Shown here piece by piece: positions 52,984 through 62,465 of a DNA stretch of 64,000 nucleotides. The notes under the pieces are model-generated. The model made no database searches. It was not told where the DNA came from and saw nothing but the letters and a program-made list of their open reading frames with translations. The position numbers and the translations under genes were made by a program. Positions within the stretch are counted from its first letter, which is position 1, and every line of letters begins with the position of its first letter. This DNA is from Sphaerisporangium fuscum (GTDB taxonomy: Bacteria > Actinomycetota > Actinomycetes > Streptosporangiales > Streptosporangiaceae), in the NCBI RefSeq assembly GCF_018531465.1, contig NZ_JAHDTF010000005.1, positions 286,574 through 350,573 on the forward strand. Reading direction: 5' to 3'.

Positions 52984-55596
52984 TTGTCGTCTCTTGTCGG
53001 GGAAACAGGAGATACGACGACAGGCATCGATGTGGACGGAGAACGCGCCCCAGAAATCCAGCGGCCGACCGGGTGCCCGCAGGCGGAACGTTTGCGAGCG
53101 CTCGAGGCCATGGACGACGACCTGACGGCGACCGAGGTGCTGCTGGCCGCGCTGCACCACGCCGTGGCCACCCTCGGAGGGCTGGGCGGCATGGCCCACC
53201 TGGCCGGGCCCCGCGGCGACCACACCCTGCGCCTGGTCGCGATCACCGGGTTGCCCCGATCCCTCACCCGGACCTTCGAGAGCATCAAGCAGGACGGACC
53301 CGCCGTCCCCGCCCGCGCCGTCCGTGACGAGGCGCTGGTGTGGTCCTCGGCGGCCGACACCCCCTCGCCTCGGCCCGACGGCACCGGAACGGTGGCCGTC
53401 CCGCTGCCCGGCGCCGACGGCCCGCTCGGCGTGCTCACGGTCCTGACCCTCACGCCCGGCGAGCCCTCCGAGGAACAACAGGTGTTCCTCCGCACCGTGT
53501 CCCGCTGGGCGTCCGACCGTCTGCGCGGGACGTCCCCACTCTGGGATGCCGCGCAGGCCCGCGCCGCGCTCGACCGCGTCGCCGGGGCCGTCCGGTACAT
53601 GAGCGACGGCTTCGTCGTCATGGACGCCGACGGCCGGATCACCTTCCTCAACCTGGAGGCCGAGCGGCTCCTCGGCCCCTCCCGGCGGCTGCTCGGGGCC
53701 GTCCTGTGGGAGCTTCCCGCCATCACCGCGCCCGACCTGGAGAACCGCTGCCGCCGCGCGCTCCGGGAAGGGACACCGAACGGCTTCGACGTCGAGTGGC
53801 CCTCCGACGGAAGGTGCTACCACCTGCGCCTGGTGCCGGTGCCCGACGGGCTGACCCTGTTCATCACCGACGTCACCGAGAAGCGGAGGCGGGAGGCCGA
53901 GGAGCTGGAGGAGGCGCGCATGGTCGCCGAGCGCGCCGCCCACATGGGGGACCTCACCCGCGCGCTCGCCTCGGCGCTGACCCTGCACGACGTGGTCACC
54001 GTCGCCGCCGACCGCCTGGGGCCGCTGTTCGACGCGACCGGGCTGACCGTCCACCTCCTCGAAGAGGGCCGCCCGCGCCTCATCGGCCTCTCCGGTTACC
54101 CCGAGGAGGCGGTCGACCTGCTGGACGCGCGATACCCGCCGAAAATCAACGCCGTCAGCCGCACCCTCGAAACCCGCGCGCCCATCTTCGTCAGCTCTCC
54201 TGAGGAGTACCTCCGCCTGTTCCCCGAGCTGACCGAACTCCTCTCCGTCTCCGGGAAGCAGGCCTGGGTGTACCTTCCCCTGATCGCCTCCGACCGCCCG
54301 ATCGGCTGCTGGTGCATCTCCTTCAGCCGGCCGCGCCGTTTCCCGGAGGAGGAGCGCACCCTCCTGAACGCGCTCAGCGGCATGATCGCCCACGCTCTGG
54401 AGCGCGCCCGCCTCTACGAGGCCGAGCACGCACGCGCGCAGGAGCTGCAGCGCGGCCTGCTCCCCCGCGAGCTCCCCGCCCTGCCCGCGCTCGCCGCCGC
54501 CGCCCGCTACCTGCCCGCCGGGAAGGAGATGGAGGTCGGCGGCGACTGGTACGACATCATCCCTCTGTCGTCTGAAAGGGTGGCGGTCGTCATCGGCGAC
54601 GTGATGGGCCACGGCGTGCCGGAGGCGGTCACCATGGGACGCCTGCGCACCGCCGTCCACACCCTGGCCGATCTGGAGCTTCCTCCCGAGGAGATCCTCT
54701 ACCACCTGAACGACCTCGTGACGAACCTGGGGGACGACTCCTTCGCCACCTGCCTCTACGCCCTGTACGACCCCAGCACGCGCGGGTGCACGATCGCGTC
54801 GGCCGGGCACCCGCCGCCCGCCGTCGTCCACCCCGACGGCACCGCGCACTTCCCGGACATACCGGTCAACCCGCCGCTCGGCGCCGCCCAGCCGCCCTTC
54901 GAGACCTTCGACATGCGGCTGCCCGACGACGCCCTGCTCGTTCTCTACACCGACGGGCTGGTGGAATCCGCCGTCCGCGACATCGACGAGGGGATGACCC
55001 TGCTCGTCCGCACCCTCGCCGCGGCGTGGCGGCAGAGCGCCCTCCGGCCCGGCGACGAGGAGCTGGACCGCGTGTGCGACCACGTCACCTCGGCCCTGCT
55101 CCCCGCCGAGCAGCAGACCACCGACGACGCGGCGCTGCTCGTCGCGCGCATCGGATCGCTCGCCCGCGAGGACGTCGCCGCCTGGTCGCTGCCCGAACAC
55201 CCCACGGCCGCCTCCCTCGGCCGCGAACACGTCCGCGAGGCGCTTTCGGCCTGGGGCCTCGACGATCTCACGATGACCACCGAGCTGCTGGTCAGCGAGC
55301 TGATCGGCAACGTCGTCCGCCACGCGAAGGGCCCCATCGAGCTCCGCCTGCTGCGCGGCCGCAGCCTGATCTGCGAGGTGACCGACGGCAGCCTCACCAC
55401 TCCCCGCATCCGCCGCGCCTCCCCGACCGACGAGGGAGGACGGGGCCTGCAGCTCGTGGCGGCCCTGTCGCAGCGCTGGGGGACCCGCTACACCACCGAG
55501 GGCAAATGCATCTGGACCGAGCAGCCCCTGCCCGGGGACCCGTCCGACCTGGACTTCGCGATGTCACGCTTGGGCCCATTAGCCATGCTCGGGTAG
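52984..55596 (+). CDS. GAF-PAS-GAF-PP2C-HATPase regulatory phosphatase (SpoIIE/RsbU-like)
   Basis: 870 residues, all soluble. Order: GAF at about 45-180, PAS at about 195-310 (MSDGFVVMDADGRITFLN), GAF at about 330-485, PP2C/SpoIIE phosphatase at about 500-725 (EVGGDWYDIIPL, IGDVMGHGVPEA, LYTDGLVES, TDDAALLVARI) and a C-terminal RsbW-like HATPase at about 745-850 (ELLVSELIGNVVRHA, DEGGRGLQLV). It carries both the phosphatase and anti-sigma-kinase-type halves of a partner-switching system. The start is uncertain: the furthest upstream frame begins with TTG at 52984; GTG 53032 and ATG 53110 are in frame. Confidence 0.85.
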   Translation: MSSLVGETGDTTTGIDVDGERAPEIQRPTGCPQAERLRALEAMDDDLTATEVLLAALHHAVATLGGLGGMAHLAGPRGDHTLRLVAITGLPRSLTRTFESIKQDGPAVPARAVRDEALVWSSAADTPSPRPDGTGTVAVPLPGADGPLGVLTVLTLTPGEPSEEQQVFLRTVSRWASDRLRGTSPLWDAAQARAALDRVAGAVRYMSDGFVVMDADGRITFLNLEAERLLGPSRRLLGAVLWELPAITAPDLENRCRRALREGTPNGFDVEWPSDGRCYHLRLVPVPDGLTLFITDVTEKRRREAEELEEARMVAERAAHMGDLTRALASALTLHDVVTVAADRLGPLFDATGLTVHLLEEGRPRLIGLSGYPEEAVDLLDARYPPKINAVSRTLETRAPIFVSSPEEYLRLFPELTELLSVSGKQAWVYLPLIASDRPIGCWCISFSRPRRFPEEERTLLNALSGMIAHALERARLYEAEHARAQELQRGLLPRELPALPALAAAARYLPAGKEMEVGGDWYDIIPLSSERVAVVIGDVMGHGVPEAVTMGRLRTAVHTLADLELPPEEILYHLNDLVTNLGDDSFATCLYALYDPSTRGCTIASAGHPPPAVVHPDGTAHFPDIPVNPPLGAAQPPFETFDMRLPDDALLVLYTDGLVESAVRDIDEGMTLLVRTLAAAWRQSALRPGDEELDRVCDHVTSALLPAEQQTTDDAALLVARIGSLAREDVAAWSLPEHPTAASLGREHVREALSAWGLDDLTMTTELLVSELIGNVVRHAKGPIELRLLRGRSLICEVTDGSLTTPRIRRASPTDEGGRGLQLVAALSQRWGTRYTTEGKCIWTEQPLPGDPSDLDFAMSRLGPLAMLG

Positions 55597-55599
55597 TCT
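55570..55599 (+). promoter_or_regulatory. Candidate purA promoter inside the end of the upstream gene
   Basis: TTGGGC (55570-55575), an 18-base spacer and TAGTCT (55594-55599). Transcription would start near 55606, ahead of the hairpin at 55613-55638. Confidence 0.5.
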
Positions 55600-55612
55600 C
55601 TCAACGCAAGAG

Positions 55613-55645
55613 CCCCTGTCGCGCTTGCGCCAGGGGTTTCGTTAT
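55613..55645 (+). terminator. Rho-independent-type hairpin in front of purA
   Basis: CCCCTG (55614-55619) pairs with CAGGGG (55631-55636) and is followed by TTTCGTTATT, a U-rich tail rare in this genome. It may terminate the upstream regulator transcript, or act as an attenuator in the purA leader if the promoter at 55570-55599 is used. Confidence 0.65.
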
Positions 55646-55662
55646 TGTGCGCGGGAGTAACC

Positions 55663-56946
55663 ATGCCGGCTGTCGTTCTCGTGGGCGCCCAGTGGGGCGA
55701 TGAGGGCAAGGGTAAGGCCACCGACCTTCTGGGCGGCGAGGTCGACTACGTCGTCCGCTACCAGGGCGGCAACAACGCGGGGCACACCGTCGTCATCGGC
55801 GACCAGAAATACGCGCTGCACCTGCTGCCCACCGGCGTGCTCTCGCCGGACGTGGTCCCGGTGATCGGCAACGGCGTCGTCATCGACCCCGGGGTGCTCC
55901 TGTCGGAGATCGACGGGCTGAAGGAGCGCGGCATCACCTGCGAACGGCTGCTCATCTCGGCCAACGCGCACCTGATCATGCCCCACCACAAGGCCCTCGA
56001 CAAGGTCACCGAGCGCTACCTCGGCAAGTCCCGTATCGGCACCACCGGCCGCGGCATCGGCCCGGCGTACGGCGACAAGATCGCCCGCATGGGTGTCCGC
56101 GTGCAGGACCTCCTCGACCCCGGCATCCTGGGCAAGAAGATCGAGGTCGCGCTCAACGAGAAGAACCAGGTGCTCACCAAGGTCTACAACCGCAGGGGCA
56201 TCGACGCGGCCAAGGTCCTGGAGGAGTACCTCGGGTACGCCGAGCGGCTCAAGCCGCACATCGCCGACACCTCGCTCATCCTGAACAAGGCCCTCGACGA
56301 CGGCAAGGTCGTCCTGCTGGAGGGCGGCCAGGGCAACCTGCTCGACATCGACCACGGCACCTACCCGTTCGTCACCTCGTCCTCGCCCACCTCGGGCGGG
56401 GCGTGCATCGGCTCGGGCATCCCGCCGACGCGGCTCACCCGCGTGATCGGCATCCTCAAGGCGTACACCACGCGCGTCGGCTCCGGGCCGTTCCCGACCG
56501 AGCTGACCGACGAGATGGGCGACTGGCTGCGCACCACCGGCGGAGAGTACGGCGTGACCACCGGCCGCAACCGCCGCTGCGGCTGGTTCGACGCGATCAT
56601 CGCCCGGTACGCCACCCGGGTCAACGGCGTGACCGACTTCTTCCTCACCAAGCTCGACGTGCTGTCCGGGCTGGAGCGCATCCCCGTCTGCGTGGCCTAC
56701 GAGGTCGACGGCGTGCGCCACGACGAGATCCCGATGACCCAGACCGACTTCCACCACGCCAAGCCGATCTACGAGGAGTTCCCCGGCTGGCAGGAGGACA
56801 TCACCGAGGCCAAGTCCTTCGACGACCTGCCGAAGAACGCCCAGGACTACGTCCGCGCCCTGGAGGAGCTGAGCGGCGCGCCCATCTCCGCCATCGGCGT
56901 CGGCCCCGGCCGCACCCAGACCCTCTCCATCCGTCCCCTGGTCTGA
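55663..56946 (+). CDS. purA: Adenylosuccinate synthetase
   Basis: 427 residues, full length. Forms adenylosuccinate from IMP, aspartate and GTP on the way to AMP. Starts [18 protein letters not shown], containing the GTP loop and catalytic Asp, then NNAGHTVV with the catalytic His, [33 protein letters not shown] and [23 protein letters not shown] precedes this ATG; an upstream in-frame start at 55645 is less consistent with the family. Ends at a strong hairpin shared with the convergent GT4 gene. Confidence 0.97.
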   Translation: MPAVVLVGAQWGDEGKGKATDLLGGEVDYVVRYQGGNNAGHTVVIGDQKYALHLLPTGVLSPDVVPVIGNGVVIDPGVLLSEIDGLKERGITCERLLISANAHLIMPHHKALDKVTERYLGKSRIGTTGRGIGPAYGDKIARMGVRVQDLLDPGILGKKIEVALNEKNQVLTKVYNRRGIDAAKVLEEYLGYAERLKPHIADTSLILNKALDDGKVVLLEGGQGNLLDIDHGTYPFVTSSSPTSGGACIGSGIPPTRLTRVIGILKAYTTRVGSGPFPTELTDEMGDWLRTTGGEYGVTTGRNRRCGWFDAIIARYATRVNGVTDFFLTKLDVLSGLERIPVCVAYEVDGVRHDEIPMTQTDFHHAKPIYEEFPGWQEDITEAKSFDDLPKNAQDYVRALEELSGAPISAIGVGPGRTQTLSIRPLV

Positions 56947-56954
56947 CCCACCAC

Positions 56955-56980
56955 GGCGGCCGCCTCCGCAGGCGGCCGCC
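56955..56980. terminator. Perfect bidirectional hairpin between purA and the GT4 gene
   Basis: GGCGGCCGCCT (56955-56965), loop CCGC, AGGCGGCCGCC (56970-56980): an 11-bp GC stem with a 4-base loop in the 40-base gap between convergent stops. Confidence 0.85.
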
Positions 56981-56986
56981 CCTGGT

Positions 56987-58306
56987 CTACCTCAGGCCGA
57001 GCGAGCGGCGGGTCTCCAGGTCGGCGAGGAGTTCGTCCCATTGGGCGCCGACCGCGTCCAGGTCGTACCGCGTGACGGTGCGCAGCGCGTTCTCGCCGAG
57101 CTTGTGGCGCAGTTCCTCGTCCTCGATGAGGCGGCAGATGCCCGCTCCCAGGTCCGCGGCCTTCTTCGAGGTGATCAGCAGGCCGTCGTGGCCGTCGGTG
57201 ATGATCTCGCGGGGGCCGTTGGGGCAGTCGAAGCTGACGACGGGCAGGCCCTTGCTCATCGCCTCCAGGATCGTCATGCCGAACCCCTCGTAGCGGGAAC
57301 TCACGACGTAGATCGACGACTTGGCCAGTTGGACGCCGACGTTGGCCGTACTGCCCATGAGGAAGATCTTGCCGGACAGGCCGGCGTCGTCGATGCGGGC
57401 CTGCAGCCGCTCGCGCCGCTCCTGGGTGCCGTCCCCGTAGATCCGCAGGACCCAGTCCGGGTGGGCCTCGGCCACGACCTTCCAGGCGTTGACCAGCCGG
57501 TCGAACCCCTTGGCGTACACCAGGCGGCCGATGCTCACCGCCGTCTTCTCCTCCAGCATCGAAACGCCGCCGTCGAGCTCGTGGATGGCGTTGGGCATCC
57601 GCAGCAGGCGCGCCGGCGGGTCGTTCCTCAGCAGCTTGGCGTACTGTTCGCGGTCGGCCTCGGTGAGCGTCAGGAACGCGTCGAACCGGCCGTACCGCCT
57701 CTTGAACAGCGCACGCATGGCGGGCGAGTGCACCTTCAGCGTCACGTGCTCCTGCCCGATCGTGATCACCTCGGGAGGGGCGAAAAGGCTCGTGATCAGG
57801 GTGAACGCGGGACGGGTGGCGATGACGACCCCGCCGCGCATCGACCGCAGGCAGGCGATCAGCCGCAGCTCGGTCCAGAGTGTGAACGAGTGCCTGGCGT
57901 TCTCGTCGTCCGGGACGAACCGGCTGGGGAAGCGGGAGAGCAGGCGGCCGAGCCACCCGGCGGGCCGGGTCCTGTCGTCCAGGAACCTCACCCGCACGCC
58001 CGGCGGGACCTCGAAGAACGGCTGCTCGGCGGTGCGCACGGCACTGATGATCTCCACGTCCCGCTCCCGGGCCAGGTACCCGGCGAGGTTGAAGACGGTA
58101 CGGATTGTGCCGCCCATGCCGTAGGCGTGCAGCAGCAGGATGCGGACCGTCCTTGTGTCGGGGGCGGGCGCCCGGCGGGCCCGGGCCGCGTTGACCAGGG
58201 CGAGCAGCCGGAACGCGGCGCGCGCCGGGGCCGTTCGCACCTTGGCGAGCAGCTTTCCGAGAGGTCGAGCAAACAAGCGATAGCTCCGTCCTGAGGTGCG
58301 TGACAT
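56987..58306 (-). CDS. GT4 family glycosyltransferase
   Basis: 439 residues from the ATG at 58306. GT-B fold: HAYGMGGTIRTVFNLAGYL in the N-terminal donor loop region, GQEHVTLK, AVSIGRLVYAKGFDRLV starting the C-terminal domain, and SRYEGFGMTILEAMSKGLPVV, the GT4 signature with its two glutamates. The basic N-terminal 45 residues may contact membrane. No strong ribosome site; an upstream GTG at 58360 is possible, but that region holds a GGGCCGTC/GACGGCCC hairpin (58351-58374). A role in teichoic-acid-like or other surface polymer synthesis is plausible but not shown. Confidence 0.87.
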   Translation of the reverse strand: MSRTSGRSYRLFARPLGKLLAKVRTAPARAAFRLLALVNAARARRAPAPDTRTVRILLLHAYGMGGTIRTVFNLAGYLARERDVEIISAVRTAEQPFFEVPPGVRVRFLDDRTRPAGWLGRLLSRFPSRFVPDDENARHSFTLWTELRLIACLRSMRGGVVIATRPAFTLITSLFAPPEVITIGQEHVTLKVHSPAMRALFKRRYGRFDAFLTLTEADREQYAKLLRNDPPARLLRMPNAIHELDGGVSMLEEKTAVSIGRLVYAKGFDRLVNAWKVVAEAHPDWVLRIYGDGTQERRERLQARIDDAGLSGKIFLMGSTANVGVQLAKSSIYVVSSRYEGFGMTILEAMSKGLPVVSFDCPNGPREIITDGHDGLLITSKKAADLGAGICRLIEDEELRHKLGENALRTVTRYDLDAVGAQWDELLADLETRRSLGLR

Positions 58307-58473
58307 GAAGTCGCGGTGGGGCGGGGTTCCACGCTCCGCACAAGGAAGGAGGGCCGTCACGGACGCGACGGCCCCCGTGGGCCTGTGCGTGCACTACGCC
58401 TTAAGAGTGGAGAAGCGGACCGAAAGGTTGCCTCGGCGGGACGCCGAAGGCGGATGGAATCGGAAGTGGCCGG

Positions 58474-58689
58474 TCAGGCGCGCTCGGGCGGAAGGTCCAA
58501 GGACGTCCTCCGCTCCGAGCTCAGGCCGGGCACCCCGTGCCTGCCCATTTGGAACCAGCCCCATCGGAGGTCGTCGACTTTCATCATCTTTCCCCCAAAT
58601 CCGTAGACATGGCATTCGATCCACTTCCCTCCCAGCGGGTTTGTAACGATTCGATCTCCACGAACCACATCCGGCCAGGTCCGCGCCAC
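58474..58689 (-). CDS. Small hypothetical protein at the end of the sigma-factor operon
   Basis: 71 residues, rich in Trp, Met, Gly and Arg (GDRIVTNPLGGKWIECHVYG, MMKVDDLRWGWFQMG). Begins with GTG three bases after the stop of the CU044_5270-type gene, so it should be co-transcribed and translationally coupled. The first 45 codons use many A/T-ending triplets unlike the neighbours, suggesting relaxed or foreign origin. No family recognised. The opposite-strand frames here are less protein-like. Moderately sure it is real. Confidence 0.5.
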   Translation of the reverse strand: MARTWPDVVRGDRIVTNPLGGKWIECHVYGFGGKMMKVDDLRWGWFQMGRHGVPGLSSERRTSLDLPPERA

Positions 58690-58692
58690 CGT

Positions 58693-59847
58693 TCACGAGA
58701 GCTTGGGCGGATACCCCGCGGGGATGTCGGGAACCTGTGGCTCGACGCCCGTCCAGCCGACCTCGAGGTAGGTCGTGGTCCGGGTCTTCCCCAGGACCGG
58801 CTCGCCTTTGTCCCTGACCGTCTCCTCCGCGGACAGGACCTGCCCCGTGCGGGGATCGATGATCAGATTCGTGACGTTCCCGTCCTGGGATTCGACGATG
58901 GAGAACTCCACCCCCGCCCTTCCCTGTTCGTCCCGGGCGTCGCCGACGTACCGGACGTTCGGCAGTCCGGCGAGAGCCCGGTACGCGGCGGCGCGCACCT
59001 TCGGCGGCGCGGGCACGTCCAGCACAAGCGTCTGGGACAGCGTGATCGCGAGGTGGTATTCCCGGGCGGAAGGATCCGTCGTCCTCCCGAGCGTCTCCCG
59101 TACCCAGGCCGTCAGGGCGGCCGGATCCTCCGGCAGCGCCCGCACCTGCGCGTACGTCAGCTCCCGGCCGGCGATCAGGAAGTCGACCTTCGGGTCACCC
59201 CCCGTCACCATGTACTTCCCGTCGGGACGGTAGCTGACCTCCCCCCTGCGCATCTGCGTCAGCGCCCCCTTGTCGGGCGCGAGGGAGAGATGCTCGACGA
59301 GCTTCGGCTCCATCGTCCTGTCCCACTGTGACGGCGACCCGTCGCGGCGCCAGGCCTCCAGGTCGGCCGGGGTCTTCGGCACCACCCCGAGCTTCCGTTC
59401 GCCCACCCACGACTCGCCGTCGCGCGTGGTCCAGTGCTCCCGGAGCTCCGACGCCTCCACCCAGTACTTGTTCGCCCCCTCGCCCAGCTGCTTGCCGAAG
59501 GTGTAGTGGCCGAACTCCCTGACGTGCCAGTACTCGCCCGTGGTCTCCGGAGTCGACTCCGCCTGGTCGGCTATGCGCAGCAGCACGTCCTTGCCCGTGA
59601 GGGACGCCGTCGCCGTCGTGTCCCGGGAAGCGTCGAGACGGGCGGACAGCTCCGGTACGGCCACGGTGACCGTCGCCACGGCCGCCACCACGGCGAGACC
59701 GGCCGCCACCGCCTTCCACGGCGACCGGCGCCGCCCTTCTCCTCGCGCCCCCATCTCCTGGTCCAGGCGCACGCGGACCCGCGACTGGAGGAACGGGTCG
59801 AGCGGGGGGTTGCCATACAGATCCCGTACGGCCGAGATCTCATCCAT
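58693..59847 (-). CDS. CU044_5270 family membrane protein
   Basis: 384 residues. A short cytoplasmic N-terminus (LDPFLQSRVRVRLDQEMG), one transmembrane helix at about 45-66, and a large extracytoplasmic domain (GEYWHVREFGHYTFGKQLG, VRAAAYRALAGLPNVRYVG, LIIDPRTGQVLSAEE). This family is encoded next to ECF sigma factors in actinomycetes and is thought to regulate or sense for them, by analogy with anti-sigma factors; the mechanism is not established. Its start overlaps the sigma gene by eight bases. Confidence 0.85.
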   Translation of the reverse strand: MDEISAVRDLYGNPPLDPFLQSRVRVRLDQEMGARGEGRRRSPWKAVAAGLAVVAAVATVTVAVPELSARLDASRDTTATASLTGKDVLLRIADQAESTPETTGEYWHVREFGHYTFGKQLGEGANKYWVEASELREHWTTRDGESWVGERKLGVVPKTPADLEAWRRDGSPSQWDRTMEPKLVEHLSLAPDKGALTQMRRGEVSYRPDGKYMVTGGDPKVDFLIAGRELTYAQVRALPEDPAALTAWVRETLGRTTDPSAREYHLAITLSQTLVLDVPAPPKVRAAAYRALAGLPNVRYVGDARDEQGRAGVEFSIVESQDGNVTNLIIDPRTGQVLSAEETVRDKGEPVLGKTRTTTYLEVGWTGVEPQVPDIPAGYPPKLS

Positions 59848-60514
59848 GACCCGTCTCCCTCAGGTCGAGCAGCGGATTGGTGTCCCCCAGCACCTGGCGT
59901 AACTTCTTCCTCGCCCTGTTCAGGCGCGACCCCACCGTCCCGTACGGGATCCCGAGCGCCGTCGCGATCTCGTCGTGGCTGAGCCCGGCGAGCGCCACCA
60001 GGAGCACCACGTCCCGGTCCCCCCGGCTCAGGCCCGCCATCGCCCGCGCGAGTTTCGGCCGCATGGTCTCCGCGCTCACCTGCGCGGCCACCCGATCCTC
60101 GTGCCCCTCGGTGTCGCGCTCCGGGGCGAACCGGCCGAGGGCCCGCAGCGCTCGCATCTCCGAGCGCCGCTGCCGCCCGATCAGCTTCGTCGCGATGCCG
60201 TACAGCCAGGCCCGCACGCTCGCGCGCGACGGGTCGTACCGGTCACGCTTGCGGAACGCGGTCAGGAACGTCTCGGCCACCACGTCCTCGGCGTTGTCCG
60301 GGCCCAGCCGCCGGGCCACGTAGCTGTGGATCTCCCCGCCGTAGGTGTCGAACACCGCGCCGAAGCTCTCGGGCTCGCCCCAGGACAGCCGGACGAGATA
60401 GGCGTCCGCGGGGGCCGGGTCCCTGGCCCTGGCCGCGGCGCTCACCGCCGGTTCCTCGTCATGTGGTCCTCCGTCGCTCGGGACGGCCGCCCGCCGGGGA
60501 CGACCGTCATCCAT
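59840..60514 (-). CDS. ECF-type RNA polymerase sigma factor
   Basis: 224 residues from the ATG at 60514, which follows GGGAGAGAC. Sigma region 2 is at about 45-115 (FGAVFDTYGGEIHSYVARRL, DVVAETFLTAFRKRD, ASVRAWLYGIATKLIG) and region 4 at about 155-215 (LARAMAGLSRGDRDVVLL, LSHDEIATALGIPYGTVGSR). The N-terminal 40 residues are Pro/Arg/Ala-rich and unconserved. It heads a three-gene unit with the CU044_5270 membrane protein and a small gene. Divergent from the GDPD gene. Confidence 0.92.
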   Translation of the reverse strand: MDDGRPRRAAVPSDGGPHDEEPAVSAAARARDPAPADAYLVRLSWGEPESFGAVFDTYGGEIHSYVARRLGPDNAEDVVAETFLTAFRKRDRYDPSRASVRAWLYGIATKLIGRQRRSEMRALRALGRFAPERDTEGHEDRVAAQVSAETMRPKLARAMAGLSRGDRDVVLLVALAGLSHDEIATALGIPYGTVGSRLNRARKKLRQVLGDTNPLLDLRETGHG

Positions 60515-60626
60515 GTCTCTCCCGATGTCCCGATCCGCTTTCACGCCTGCCGCATGGGGCCCCGGCTCCTCCCGCACGGCCCCGCCTGAACATGACCGAG
60601 CAGAGCGGACGATAGGGTGCGCCATT

Positions 60627-61547
60627 GTGCAGGTGGAGATTCACGGCCATCGGGGGGCACGGGGCCTGCGCCCGGAGAACACCCTCCCCGGTATGGCCCA
60701 CACGCTGGAGCTCGGCGTCCACGCGATCGAGCTCGACGTCGCGCTGACCGCCGACCGGCAGCTCGTGCTCACCCATGATCTGACCGTCTCGGCCGTGACC
60801 AGCGTCGACACGGCGCCCGCGACCCCCGCCGACCCGGCGTTCCCCTACGTCGGCAAGCCGATCCGTTCCCTTTCGCTGGCCCAGCTGCGCACCCTCGACG
60901 TCGGGGTACGCCGGCCGAAGACCAGGGCCGACCGTTTCGTCGGCACCCAGCTCCCGATCCCCGGCACGCGCATGCCCACTCTCGGGGCCGTGCTCGGCCT
61001 TCTTGCGGCATACGGCGCCGACGGCGTGCGGCTGAACGTCGAGATCAAGTCCGACCCGACCCGGCCCGACCTGTCGGGGGACCCACGGCAGGCGACCGAG
61101 CTGGTGGTGGCCGAGCTCGACCGGCACGACCGGCTCGGCGACGCCGCGATCCTCAGCTTCGACTGGCGCGTCCTGCGGGCCGCGCAGGATCTGGCGGCAC
61201 GGCGCTACGCCCTGGTCGAGAAGGCCACGCTGAAGTCGTCGTGGCTCGGGCTGAGCTACAAGAAGGACTTCGGCGGAGACATCGCGGCGGCGGCCGCCTC
61301 GATCGGGGCCACCACGCTCTCGCCCGACAAGGTGCTGGTGGACGAGCTGCTCATGTCCCAGGCGTCCGCCGCCGGGCTCCCGGTCGCGGTGTGGACGGTC
61401 AACGACCCCGACGAGGCGTCGCGGATGATCGACCTCGGCGTGGCGGCCGTCGTCACCGACTACCCCGACCGCATGCGCGAACTGTGGGCACAGCGCGGCC
61501 TGTCCCTGCCGCTGCCGGTGCCCGCCCCGCGTCCCGTCTCCGCCTGA
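60627..61547 (+). CDS. Glycerophosphodiester phosphodiesterase
   Basis: 306 residues. TIM-barrel GDPD domain: GHRGARGLRPENTLPG with the catalytic His-Arg and Glu, IELDVALTADRQLVLTHD with metal and catalytic residues, NVEIKSD, and a C-terminal VAVWTVNDPDEASRMIDLGV. Hydrolyses glycerophosphodiesters to glycerol 3-phosphate and an alcohol. GTG start at 60627; TAGGGT at 60613-60618 could be a -10 for a near-leaderless transcript. No signal peptide, so cytoplasmic. Confidence 0.92.
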   Translation: MQVEIHGHRGARGLRPENTLPGMAHTLELGVHAIELDVALTADRQLVLTHDLTVSAVTSVDTAPATPADPAFPYVGKPIRSLSLAQLRTLDVGVRRPKTRADRFVGTQLPIPGTRMPTLGAVLGLLAAYGADGVRLNVEIKSDPTRPDLSGDPRQATELVVAELDRHDRLGDAAILSFDWRVLRAAQDLAARRYALVEKATLKSSWLGLSYKKDFGGDIAAAAASIGATTLSPDKVLVDELLMSQASAAGLPVAVWTVNDPDEASRMIDLGVAAVVTDYPDRMRELWAQRGLSLPLPVPAPRPVSA

Positions 61548-61655
61548 CCGGCGCGTCACAACATCAACTGGAGCGCTCGCGGGAGTATCGTGCGAGGAAC
61601 TGAAGTGGCGGGCTCGACCGGCCGCCGCCCGCACATCCCCCACCGGAGGTCGCCA

Positions 61656-62465
61656 ATGCACGGGGAGCCGTCCATCTCCAGCTGGGCCGTCGAACGCTTC
61701 GGCGACCGGGCGGCGACGGTGAGACGGCGGCTCGCCGCGTCCCTCCTGGAGGCCGCCGGCAACGCCCAGGACGCCCAGAAGTGGTCCAGGAGCGACAAAC
61801 GGTACGCCTATGGGTACACGCTGATGGCCCGCCGGTACGAGGCGCTGGTGACCGGGCTGCGGGACGAGCCGGGGTTCCAGGTGGTCCGGCCGTACCGCTC
61901 GCCCCACTACCTCGTGGTGCTGAACGGCAACCTGCTGCTGCCCTTCCGGTACGCCGAGGACGAGACCACCCCCATCGGCGAGGCCCGCATCGGCGACGGC
62001 CGCATCTCCGCGCTGGTGCGCGAGCTGTTCGCCCGGTTCGGCGCGCGCACCACGTTCCACCAGGAGGAGCTCGACCTCGGCGTCGAGGAGGAGCCCGAGC
62101 TCGGCGACGTGCGTCCCCTGATCACCGAGCTGCCCGGGGACACCCGGCTGATCCCCGTCGCGTACGCCGCCAACGCCCAGGTCAGCCTGCTCAAGCTCTA
62201 CTGGGGCGAGGCCGAGCTGGTCGACGAGATGGGCCGCATCCACTGGACCCACTGCGAGCAGATCCCCCTGGCGGCGTCCTCGCCGTGGGTGCCGCAGGCC
62301 CTCCCGGCGGCGGAGCCGGGCGCGCGCTTCGACCAGGGCGCCGAGCCGGGTCTCCCGCTGGGCGCGCGTCCCGCGGTCGAGCGGGCCAATGGCAAGATCT
62401 TCCCTGTGAACAGCGAGAGCGCCCCCGAGGTCACGCAGGTCGCCTACGCCGATGAGCGACCGTAA
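61656..62465 (+). CDS. Conserved-looking hypothetical protein coupled to an XRE-ImmA protein
   Basis: 269 residues. The ATG follows GGAGGTCGCCA. The first 70 residues are helical (RAATVRRRLAASLLEAAG, RSDKRYAYGYTLMARRYEAL), then a mixed alpha/beta part (PHYLVVLNGNLLLPFRYAED, RISALVRELFARFG), and an acidic stretch (ELDLGVEEEPELGD). It is not a family I recognise. Its end overlaps the XRE-ImmA gene by 14 bases, so the two are one unit. An arrangement like this is seen in toxin-antitoxin or stress modules, where it could be the effector; that is a hypothesis only. Confidence 0.8.
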   Translation: MHGEPSISSWAVERFGDRAATVRRRLAASLLEAAGNAQDAQKWSRSDKRYAYGYTLMARRYEALVTGLRDEPGFQVVRPYRSPHYLVVLNGNLLLPFRYAEDETTPIGEARIGDGRISALVRELFARFGARTTFHQEELDLGVEEEPELGDVRPLITELPGDTRLIPVAYAANAQVSLLKLYWGEAELVDEMGRIHWTHCEQIPLAASSPWVPQALPAAEPGARFDQGAEPGLPLGARPAVERANGKIFPVNSESAPEVTQVAYADERP

